A stretch of 64,000 nucleotides of DNA from Streptomyces coffeae (GTDB taxonomy: Bacteria; Actinomycetota; Actinomycetes; Streptomycetales; Streptomycetaceae), in the NCBI RefSeq assembly GCF_016741875.1, contig NZ_JAERRF010000016.1, forward strand, positions 124,001-188,000, read 5' to 3'. A program made the position numbers and the translations under genes. The notes below the pieces were generated by a model that had not been told where the DNA came from, made no database searches, and saw only the letters and a list, made by a program, of their open reading frames with translations. Positions 7,990 through 15,247 of this stretch are shown piece by piece (position 1 is the first letter of the stretch; every line of letters starts with the position of its first letter).

Positions 7990-9288
7990 ATGAAGGCGTG
8001 GAAGGTTTTCATCGCGCGGAGCGCCCACGGTGTGGTGGGGCCCCTCGGCGCGCTCACGGCCGTGGCCGTCGTCGTGGCCCTGCTGATAGCCCTGACCTCG
8101 CGCGGAGGCGCGGAGGACGCCCCGGACGGAGACGTCCCGGCGGCCGCCGCCTCCCCGAGGTCGGACCGTTTGCCCAAGGAGGCGAAAAAGAAGAAGGAGA
8201 AGTACGCCGACTGGGACGGCAAGGTCAAGGTCCTTGGTGACGGCTCCACTTCCTACACCGGCCGGCAGCCGAAACAGCTGAAGCCGCGGAAGCTCAAACC
8301 GGGCGAGAAACCGCCGCAGTTCGTGGTGTTCTCCTGGGACGGTGCGCTGGAGGGCGACGATCATCTCTTTGCGCGATTCCGCCAGGTCGCCAGGGAGAGC
8401 AATGCCACGATGACGTTCTTCCTGAGCGGTATGTATCTGCTGCCCAAGTCGAAGAGCGATCTGTATCGGCCGCCGCAGCACAAGCAGGGATCGGCCGCCA
8501 TCTCCTTCCCCACCGACGAGCACATCCGGGAGACGCTGGAACAGCTGCGCGGCGCCTGGCAGGAGGGCAATGAGATCGGCTCCCACTTCAACGGCCATTT
8601 CTGCGGCACCAAGGGCGGCGAGGACTGGACGACCGAGGAGTGGAAGAGCGAGACCGAGCAGGCGTATTCGTTTGTGAAGAACTGGAAGACCAACACCGGT
8701 TTCACCGACGTCAAACCGCTGCCCTTCGACTACGACGTGGAACTGACGGGCGGGCGCGCGCCGTGCCTGGAGGGACAGAAGAATCTGCTCCCGTTGATCA
8801 AATCGCTTGGCTGGCGCTATGACGCCAGTTCACCGGGAGACTTCCAGATGTGGCCGTCGAAGCTCAATGACATCTGGAACTTCCCGCTTCAGCTGGTGCC
8901 CTACCCGGAGACCGAGAAGCAGGTCCTGTCGATGGACTTCAACTTCCTCGACAAGCAGTCCGGGGACAGCACCGAAGGCGATCCGGCAAAATACGCGGAG
9001 TGGGAGCGGCTGACCCGCGAGGGCTATCTGAACGGCTTCGAGCGCGTCTATCACGGCAGCCGCGCCCCGCTGTTCATCGGGAACCACTTCGAGACCTGGA
9101 ACGGCGGCATCTATATGCAGGCCGTCGAAGACGTCATGCGCGATGTCTGCCCTCGTAAGGGCGTGCGCTGTGTGTCGTTCAAGCAGCTCGCCGACTGGCT
9201 CGATGTACAGGACCCCGAAGTGCTGGCGAAACTGCGGATGCTGGATCCCGCGGAATCCCCGGACTGGCGCACCTTCACCAAGAAATAG
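7990..9288 (+). CDS. Membrane-anchored polysaccharide-deacetylase-like protein
   Basis: About 432 residues. An N-terminal signal anchor (VVGPLGALTAVAVVVALLIAL, about residues 14-34) and a Lys-rich stretch precede a NodB/CE4-like domain: PPQFVVFSWDGALEGDD stands where TFDDG motif 1 is expected, TMTFFLSGMYLL matches the ATFF strand, and GNEIGSHFNGH supplies an H-x3-H metal pair. The C-terminal half (PLFIGNHFETWNGGIYMQAVEDVM) also fits. It probably deacetylates an extracellular polymer, but motif 1 is atypical. ATG 7990 is preceded by GAAGG; an upstream GTG at 7954 is possible but badly spaced from any ribosome-binding site. Confidence 0.75.
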   Translation: MKAWKVFIARSAHGVVGPLGALTAVAVVVALLIALTSRGGAEDAPDGDVPAAAASPRSDRLPKEAKKKKEKYADWDGKVKVLGDGSTSYTGRQPKQLKPRKLKPGEKPPQFVVFSWDGALEGDDHLFARFRQVARESNATMTFFLSGMYLLPKSKSDLYRPPQHKQGSAAISFPTDEHIRETLEQLRGAWQEGNEIGSHFNGHFCGTKGGEDWTTEEWKSETEQAYSFVKNWKTNTGFTDVKPLPFDYDVELTGGRAPCLEGQKNLLPLIKSLGWRYDASSPGDFQMWPSKLNDIWNFPLQLVPYPETEKQVLSMDFNFLDKQSGDSTEGDPAKYAEWERLTREGYLNGFERVYHGSRAPLFIGNHFETWNGGIYMQAVEDVMRDVCPRKGVRCVSFKQLADWLDVQDPEVLAKLRMLDPAESPDWRTFTKK

Positions 9289-9312
9289 CCGGTCCGGCTG
9301 CTGCTCCTCCCT

Positions 9313-9340
9313 CACCCCCGGGGAATCCTCCCCGGGGGTG
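9313..9340. terminator. Bidirectional hairpin terminator
   Basis: A perfect 12-bp stem, CACCCCCGGGGA and TCCCCGGGGGTG, with a 4-nt loop. It sits between the convergent ends of the deacetylase-like gene (+) and the PBP gene (-). Confidence 0.85.
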
Positions 9341-9348
9341 ATCGCGTC

Positions 9349-11460
9349 TCATTCGCGGGCGGCAGCGGTCATATAGCGCGTCCAGATGGACAGCGGATAG
9401 GTGTCCACCGAGGGGACCGCGCCCGGCCCGCCCAAGTCCTCCAGCGGCAGCAGCTCCTGGGTCTTGGGGTCCACCCGCGACAGCGACACCGCCGTGGACA
9501 GCTTCTTGGTGTAGCCGACGAACCAGGCCGAGGTGCCGTCCTGCGCCATCCCGCGCTTCCCGGCCACATCGGATCCCGCGGCGCCGGCCGCGTGCGCCGA
9601 GCCCGTCCCGCTCTGGACGGCGCCGTGCAGCGCGTCGTCCACCTGGTTCGCGACGGTCTCGCTGAACGCCCGCTGCGTACGGTCCCTCCGCAGCTGGAAC
9701 TTCTGCCCGTTACGGGTGAGCCCGCTGACCGAGTACGGCGGGGTGTGTATGCCCTTGGCGGCGAACGTCCCGTAGGCGCTGGCCATCCGGATGGAGCTGG
9801 GGGTGGCGGTGCCGAGCGAGAACGCGGGCACCCGGGCGCCGAAGCTGCTGGGCAGCATCCCCGCGTCGATGGACGCCTGACGGACCCGGTCCAGGCCGAC
9901 GTCCATACCGAGCTGCATCATCGGGGTGTTGATCGACTGCACGATCGCCTGGCGCAGGCTGACCTGCCCATAGGACCTGTCAGCGTCGTTGGCCGCCCGC
10001 ACGATCTTCCCGCTGCGGTCCCAGTACGGCCCCTCGGGCGTCCGCACGGCCACCTTGTTGTTGCCGTCGTAAAGGCTTGTGGGGGTGACGGGTTTACGCG
10101 GGCCCTCGCGGTCGAGCAGCACCCCGTCGCGCAGCGCGGCGGCGTAGACGAACGGGGTGAAGGCCGTACCGGCGGGCACGTTGGAGGCGTTGGCATCGTT
10201 GAACCCCTGCTCCAGATAGCCCGGGCCGCCGTACAGCGCGGCGATCCTGCCGTCCGGCGCCACGGAGGCGGCGCCGATCCGCACATGGCGATCGCCGCGC
10301 CGGTCCTTGGGGTCGAACGAGGCGCGCGCCTTCTTCACGGCCTTGGCCAGCGTGTCCACCTTCGGCTTCTCGAAGGTGGTGTGGATCTGGTACCCGCCGA
10401 GGTCGAAGTCGGCGTCGGAGATATCGGTGTGGGAACTGACATACGCGCGGGCGGTCTCCACCAGATAACCGACCTGTCCGGTCAGCCCCTCGGGTTTGGG
10501 CGGTGCCTTGGGCTCGGGGAACTTGGTGTACTTCGCGCGCTCTTCGGGTGAGAGCTTTCCGATCTCGACCATGCGGTCGAGCACCCACTTCCAGCGGTCC
10601 ATCACGCGCTGGCGGTTCTTCTCGCCGAGCGTGGGGTCGAACGACCCGGCGCCCTTGAGCAGTGAGGCGAGCAGCGCGCCCTCGCTCGGATTCAGCCGCG
10701 AGACGTCCTTGCCGTAGTACGCGTAGGAGGCCCGCTGAATACCGTAGGTGCCACGGCCGAACCAGCTGGTGTTCAGATACTGCTCGAGAATCTCCTCCTT
10801 GCTCATCCGGTCGTCCAGCTTGATCGCGATGAACATCTCGGTGAGCTTGCGGGAGAAGGTCTGGCGCTGATTCAGATAGGCGTTCTTCACATACTGCTGG
10901 GTGATGGTGGAGCCGCCCTGGGTCTCCCCGCCGGTCACCATCCGGGTCGCGGCACGCATCAGCCCGGCGGGCGAGACCCCGCTGTCGGAGTAGAAACTGG
11001 CGTTCTCGGCGGCCAGCACGGCCCACTGGACCTTTTCCGGCACCTTGTCGAGGGGAACCTCCTGGCGGTTGACCGGTCCGGTGCGGGCCATCTCGCTGCC
11101 ATCGGCCCAGTAGTAGACATTGTCCTGCTGGGTGGCGAAGTCGTTCAGGTCCTCGGGTATCTCGGTCCGCATATAGAGAAAGCTCAGCAGCCCGGTCATG
11201 ATGCCCAGACAGAAGAGGAAGAACAGGGACGTCTGACGCCATGACGGCAGCCAGCGCCACACCCCCCGCCGGCCCGCCCGGGGATAGTCCAGCCGGACGC
11301 TCCCGGCCGCCCAGCGACGCAGCAGCATGAGCCTGCGCCCCGAGGGGGCCAAACGACGGCGGCGGCCCGGGAAAGCCGGTCCGCGGCGGATCTTCGGCGG
11401 AGCGGCACGGCGGTGCTTCCGATGCTTCCCCGCCGCGTTGCTGTCGCTGCTGCCCTGCAC
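9349..11460 (-). CDS. Class A PBP with degenerate transpeptidase domain
   Basis: A 703-residue bifunctional-type penicillin-binding protein. After a basic cytoplasmic N-terminus and one transmembrane helix (SLFFLFCLGIMTGLLSFLYM) comes a glycosyltransferase (GT51) domain with Glu152 in AAENASFYSDSG, GGSTITQQYVKNAYL and EILEQYLNTSWFGRGTYGIQRA. In the transpeptidase domain SxN is kept (S509-I-N511), but SxxK reads T432-A-F-T435 (normally GSTFKPF) and KTG reads K635-R-G637. Acylation by penicillin is therefore unlikely, and only glycan polymerisation is expected. GTG 11460 is chosen because GGGGGAA lies 5-8 nt upstream; an in-frame GTG/ATG at 11532/11526 lacks a site. Confidence 0.9.
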   Translation of the reverse strand: MQGSSDSNAAGKHRKHRRAAPPKIRRGPAFPGRRRRLAPSGRRLMLLRRWAAGSVRLDYPRAGRRGVWRWLPSWRQTSLFFLFCLGIMTGLLSFLYMRTEIPEDLNDFATQQDNVYYWADGSEMARTGPVNRQEVPLDKVPEKVQWAVLAAENASFYSDSGVSPAGLMRAATRMVTGGETQGGSTITQQYVKNAYLNQRQTFSRKLTEMFIAIKLDDRMSKEEILEQYLNTSWFGRGTYGIQRASYAYYGKDVSRLNPSEGALLASLLKGAGSFDPTLGEKNRQRVMDRWKWVLDRMVEIGKLSPEERAKYTKFPEPKAPPKPEGLTGQVGYLVETARAYVSSHTDISDADFDLGGYQIHTTFEKPKVDTLAKAVKKARASFDPKDRRGDRHVRIGAASVAPDGRIAALYGGPGYLEQGFNDANASNVPAGTAFTPFVYAAALRDGVLLDREGPRKPVTPTSLYDGNNKVAVRTPEGPYWDRSGKIVRAANDADRSYGQVSLRQAIVQSINTPMMQLGMDVGLDRVRQASIDAGMLPSSFGARVPAFSLGTATPSSIRMASAYGTFAAKGIHTPPYSVSGLTRNGQKFQLRRDRTQRAFSETVANQVDDALHGAVQSGTGSAHAAGAAGSDVAGKRGMAQDGTSAWFVGYTKKLSTAVSLSRVDPKTQELLPLEDLGGPGAVPSVDTYPLSIWTRYMTAAARE

Positions 11461-11853
11461 TTCTTTTCCCCCACGCTCACTCCGCGCGCGGGCGCGGCAC
11501 AAAGAGGTGATCTTCCTTCCCCCCATGACCACACGATCCTATTTTCCCCTCCGAACACCTGTCGCCACAGGGGTCCAAAATTTTGTAACAGTGACGATAT
11601 TCGGCAACTCGGGACAGCCGGTGATCATTCGCCCCACCCGGGCACCCCCGCCGCGGCGGCCGAGGACGGGCCGCCGGGGCGCCCGGACCGTCCGCGCCCC
11701 GGCCCCCGCGGCACCTGCCGGGGTGAGCGGCAGAAGCTCAAATGAACCTCTGAACCGGACGGCCCGGGGATTCGTCCTCTCCCTGTGGGGTCATTACCCC
11801 GGCACGCGAGAACACACCGCGCGGAACGCGGGACGGAACGAGGAGGGGGAGCC
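11461..11853. other. 393-bp divergent intergenic region
   Basis: It separates the PBP gene (-) from the MNIO operon (+) and should hold both promoters. An AT-rich island at 11565-11605 includes the 10-bp palindrome CAAAATTTTG at 11576-11585. A perfect ribosome-binding site AGGAGGGGG (11841-11849) precedes the MNIO ATG. I could not assign -35/-10 boxes with confidence. Confidence 0.6.
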
Positions 11854-13167
11854 ATGGTGCGCCTCGGTACCGGAATCGGCTGGCGACCGGAAATCGCCGA
11901 TGACATCGCGGGACTGCCCGGCATCGACTGGGTGGAGGTGGTCGCGGAGAACGTCTGCCCCGGCCATGTGCCCGACGCGCTGGAGCGGCTGCGCGAGCGC
12001 GGGACCACCGTGGTGCCGCACGGCGTCTCACTGGGCCTGGGCGGCGCCGAACCGCCCGACCCCGAGCGGCTCAAGGCCCTCGGCGAGCGGGTGGAGGCGC
12101 TGGGCGCGCCCCTGGTCACCGAGCACATCGCGTTCGTACGGGCCGGGGGCCCGCTGACCGCGTCACCCGTGATCGAGGCGGGCCATCTGCTGCCGGTGCC
12201 CCGCACCCGGGACGCGCTCGACGTGCTCTGCGAGAACGTCCGGATCGCGCAGGACGCCCTGCCGGTGCCGCTCGCGCTGGAGAACATCGCGGCGCTGATC
12301 TCCTGGCCCGGCGAGGAGATGACGGAGGGGCAGTTTCTGGCCGAGTTGGTGGAACGGACCGGGGTGCGGCTGCTGATCGATGTCGCCAATCTGCACACCA
12401 ACCACGTCAACCGGGGCGAGGACCCGGCCAGGGCTCTGGACGAGCTGCCGACCGAGGCCATCGCCTATGTCCATGTGGCGGGCGGTGTGGAACGGGACGG
12501 GGTCTGGCACGACAGCCATGCCCATCCGGTGACCCAGCCCGTGCTCGACGTCCTCGCCGAGCTGTGCGCGCGGACCGTACCGCCCGGCGTGCTGCTGGAG
12601 CGCGACGAGGATTTCCCGGCGGCCGAGGAGCTGGCGGGCGAACTCGACGCGATCCGCGCGGTGACGGCGGCGGGGACGGCGACCCCGTGCACCCCGGAGG
12701 CGTCCCCGGACGCTCCCCCGGTGATGGACGGCCCCGGCGAGGCCGCGCTCGACGCCGCCCGGCAGCGGCTCGCGCTCGCCCAGACCTCCCTGCTGTCCGC
12801 CCTCGTCGCGGGCACTCCGGGCCCCGAGGGCTTCGACCGGCGGCGGCTGCGCGTCCAGAGCACGGCGCTGACGGCCAAGCGGGTCTCGGTGATCGCCCAT
12901 GTGGCGCCCGAGCTGCCGGAGATCCTGGGCGACGGATTCCGCCCGGCCTTCCTGGCGTACGCGGACCGCCGCCCGATGACCGGCGGCTACCGCCGCGACG
13001 CCCTGTCGTTCGCCGAGTACCTGCTCGCCGACGACCTGCCCCGGGACCCGGCGGCACGACGGCGGCTGACCCAGTGGTGGAAGGAGCGGTCGGGGCCCGC
13101 CCCGCTGCCGGTGAACCCCGCGGTGCGGTTCGCCCGCGCCCTGCGCCACGCGCTGAGCGGAAGGTGA
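11854..13167 (+). CDS. DUF692/MNIO iron oxygenase with fused C-terminal domain
   Basis: A 437-residue multinuclear non-heme iron-dependent oxidative enzyme, the fold of MbnB and TglH that modifies Cys in peptides. Likely metal ligands are in place: His56 (VVPHGVSLGLGG), Glu90/His91 (VTEHIAF), Glu143 (LENIAALI), Asp176, Asn179 and His184 (IDVANLHTNHVN), His207 (YVHVAGG), Asp220 and His222 (HDSHAHP), Glu249 (LLERD). Residues about 300-437 form a helical extension (RVSVIAHVAPELPEILG..F, then RDALSFAEYL) resembling the separate partner proteins of other MNIOs. AGGAGGGGG precedes the ATG. It is 5 bp from a gene encoding a Cys-rich tail, its probable substrate. Confidence 0.9.
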   Translation: MVRLGTGIGWRPEIADDIAGLPGIDWVEVVAENVCPGHVPDALERLRERGTTVVPHGVSLGLGGAEPPDPERLKALGERVEALGAPLVTEHIAFVRAGGPLTASPVIEAGHLLPVPRTRDALDVLCENVRIAQDALPVPLALENIAALISWPGEEMTEGQFLAELVERTGVRLLIDVANLHTNHVNRGEDPARALDELPTEAIAYVHVAGGVERDGVWHDSHAHPVTQPVLDVLAELCARTVPPGVLLERDEDFPAAEELAGELDAIRAVTAAGTATPCTPEASPDAPPVMDGPGEAALDAARQRLALAQTSLLSALVAGTPGPEGFDRRRLRVQSTALTAKRVSVIAHVAPELPEILGDGFRPAFLAYADRRPMTGGYRRDALSFAEYLLADDLPRDPAARRRLTQWWKERSGPAPLPVNPAVRFARALRHALSGR

Positions 13168-13172
13168 GAGAC

Positions 13173-14228
13173 ATGGATACGGCAGCGGTTCTGATCTACG
13201 TGGCGGTCGCGGCGTCCTCGGTGGCCCTCATCGTGGGCACCGTCCGCTCCCGCAGGGCGGCCGACGGCCAGGTGTACGCCCGGGCACACGACGTCCTGGA
13301 GGCGGCGTTCCTGGCGGGCGGGCCGGGCCGGGTGGCGGACACCGTGATCAGCACGATGCACGAGGACGGACGGCTGGCGGTCGGTGGCCCCGGGGTGGTC
13401 TCGGTACGCCAGCCGGTCGCGCATCACCCCGTCGAGAACGCGCTGCTCAGGCACTGCGCCGACGCGGAGCACGGCGGACTGGCCCTGCTGCGCCGGAAGC
13501 TGATGCGCAGTTTGGAGGTGCAGGCGATCGGCGACGGGCTGGCGCGCCGCGGGCTGATGGTGCGGCCCGAGGCCATCCGCTTCTGGCGGCGCTGGGCCAT
13601 CACGCAGATCGTGGCCTGCTGGCTGGGGGCGTTCGCGGCCGGCTGGGGGACGACGAAGCAGGACAGCGACAGCTTGCACGAGCTGCCGTTCATCGTCGAG
13701 GTCCTCCCCGCGCTGTTCCTCGGCTTCGTGATCGGCGCGGCCTGCGCGACCGCGAGCAGGCGCCGGGTGACCGGCGCCGGAAGGCGGGCGCTTCGGACGT
13801 ACACCGCGGACACCGCGACCGCTCCCACGCCCGCCGCCCTGCCGGACCACCGCGTGGGGCAGTTCGGACCGGGGGACCCCGGACCGGGCCACCACCACGG
13901 GTACGCCACCCAGGCCGTGGCCGCCGTGGCGGTCGCCGTCGCGCTGGGCGGCGCGACCGCCCTGGCCGAGGACCAGGTGCTGCGGGACCAGCTGCTGGAA
14001 GCGGGCAGGATGCCGGTCGGCGCAGGGGGCTACGGCGGGGACGTCAGCTTCTCCGTGGTTTCCTCCGACGGCTCGTGGTGCGGCGGGGGCGGTTCGGGCT
14101 GTGGCGGTTCCTCCTGCGGCAGCGGCTCATCGTGCGGCGGGGGCGGAGGTTCCAGCTGTGGCGGTGGCTCCAGCTGCGGTGGAGGCGGCGGCTGCGGGGG
14201 TGGCGGCGGAGGCTGCGGCGGCGGCTGA
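13173..14228 (+). CDS. TIGR04222-type membrane protein with Gly/Cys-rich tail
   Basis: A 351-residue membrane protein. It has an N-terminal helix (residues 5-22), a soluble domain with ARAHDVLEAAFLAGGPGRVADT, a central hairpin of two helices (about 147-165 and 175-197) and a final hydrophobic segment (AVAAVAVAVALGGATALAE). The last 49 residues are almost only Gly, Ser and Cys, with Cys at 303, 310, 315, 321, 329, 335, 341 and 348. I recall this architecture as the TIGR04222 family, known for uncomplex Cys-rich ends. It starts 5 bp after the MNIO gene. The tail looks like a precursor or scaffold for Cys modification; no protease or export gene adjoins it. Confidence 0.88.
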   Translation: MDTAAVLIYVAVAASSVALIVGTVRSRRAADGQVYARAHDVLEAAFLAGGPGRVADTVISTMHEDGRLAVGGPGVVSVRQPVAHHPVENALLRHCADAEHGGLALLRRKLMRSLEVQAIGDGLARRGLMVRPEAIRFWRRWAITQIVACWLGAFAAGWGTTKQDSDSLHELPFIVEVLPALFLGFVIGAACATASRRRVTGAGRRALRTYTADTATAPTPAALPDHRVGQFGPGDPGPGHHHGYATQAVAAVAVAVALGGATALAEDQVLRDQLLEAGRMPVGAGGYGGDVSFSVVSSDGSWCGGGGSGCGGSSCGSGSSCGGGGGSSCGGGSSCGGGGGCGGGGGGCGGG

Positions 14229-14340
14229 GCCGTCCGGAGCCGCGCGGAGCGGTCACCGCAAGGGGAGCGGAAACCGCACGCGCCGTTCCACATCGTGAAA
14301 ACTGTGGCGCACGCAGGCCCGGTCCAGTAGAAACTCGGCC

Positions 14341-15147
14341 ATGTTGTGGGTCCCGTTCCTGCTCGTCGCCTGGGGTGTCGCGGTCGTCAGCTGCGCCCGG
14401 CTGTGCCGGGCAGCGGTCGCCGCCGCCCACCCCCTGGATCCCGACCCGGCCGTGCGCTCGGCGGCGTTGGGCCTGTACGAGACGGCCTTTCTGGCGGGCG
14501 GTCCGCACCGGGTCGGCGATCTCGCGCTGGTGACGATGTACCGCGAGCGACGGCTGCTGCTCGCGCACACCGGGTGGGTCACGGTCGTGGACCCCGAGGG
14601 GCGGAACGACCTGGAGCGCTCGGTGATCTCCGCGATCGGCCCGGAGGGCCAGTCGCCCGTACCGGCCGTCCGGACCGCCCTCACCGCCGCCGAACCGGTA
14701 CGGGCGCTGGCCGACCGGCTGGTGGGCGCGGGGCTCGCGGTCTCCGCCGCCGAGCGGTCGAACGTGGCGTCCGCGGTGCGGCAGGTCGGGGCGGCGTGTG
14801 TGCTGGTCCTGCTGTCGGCGGCGGGCGCGCTGCTGCTGGTGCCGCCCGCACCGGGGCACGGGCCGGTGGCCGCGTGGTTCGCACTGCCGCTGGTCCTCAC
14901 CGCGAGCTGTCTGGTGATCGCCCGGGTCGAGGCGCATCCCTACTCGCGGTGGGCGTCCCCGGCCGGGCAGCAGCTCCTGGGCCGGATCGACATCCCCCCG
15001 CGGCGGGCCGCCGCCCGGGGTGGCGGTGGGGCGGCCGACGCCGGAGGTGACGACGGTGAGCTGCTCACCGCGGTCGCGGTCCACGGCACCGCCGTGCTCC
15101 CCGACCCCGCCCTGCGCGCGGCGCTGAAAGCGCATTGGGGTCAATGA
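14341..15147 (+). CDS. TIGR04222-type membrane protein without Cys tail
   Basis: A 268-residue paralogue of the preceding protein. ALGLYETAFLAGGPHRVGDLALVTM aligns with DVLEAAFLAGGPGRVADTVISTM, and RALADRLVGAGLAVS with QAIGDGLARRGLMVR. It has an N-terminal helix (LWVPFLLVAWGVAVVSCARL) and a central pair of helices (VGAACVLVLLSAAGALLLVP, AWFALPLVLTASCLVIA). It ends in an ordinary hydrophilic segment with no Cys-rich tail. It lies 112 bp downstream of the tailed gene on the same strand, with no good ribosome-binding site upstream. A partner, anchor or receptor role is inference. Confidence 0.82.
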   Translation: MLWVPFLLVAWGVAVVSCARLCRAAVAAAHPLDPDPAVRSAALGLYETAFLAGGPHRVGDLALVTMYRERRLLLAHTGWVTVVDPEGRNDLERSVISAIGPEGQSPVPAVRTALTAAEPVRALADRLVGAGLAVSAAERSNVASAVRQVGAACVLVLLSAAGALLLVPPAPGHGPVAAWFALPLVLTASCLVIARVEAHPYSRWASPAGQQLLGRIDIPPRRAAARGGGGAADAGGDDGELLTAVAVHGTAVLPDPALRAALKAHWGQ

Positions 15148-15247
15148 CCCCGACACCGCCGCGCGGTGCTTTACACAGCCAACAACCCCACGAAATATGC
15201 CTTTTATCGCGTAACGCATCATCGCGCACCGCGGAAAGGGATGGCTT

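Noticed and set aside
14079..14228. Cys/Gly-rich tail as a sequencing or frame artefact
   Set aside because: The frame is continuous with a well-formed membrane domain, ends in a proper stop, and the neighbouring MNIO gives it a biological context.
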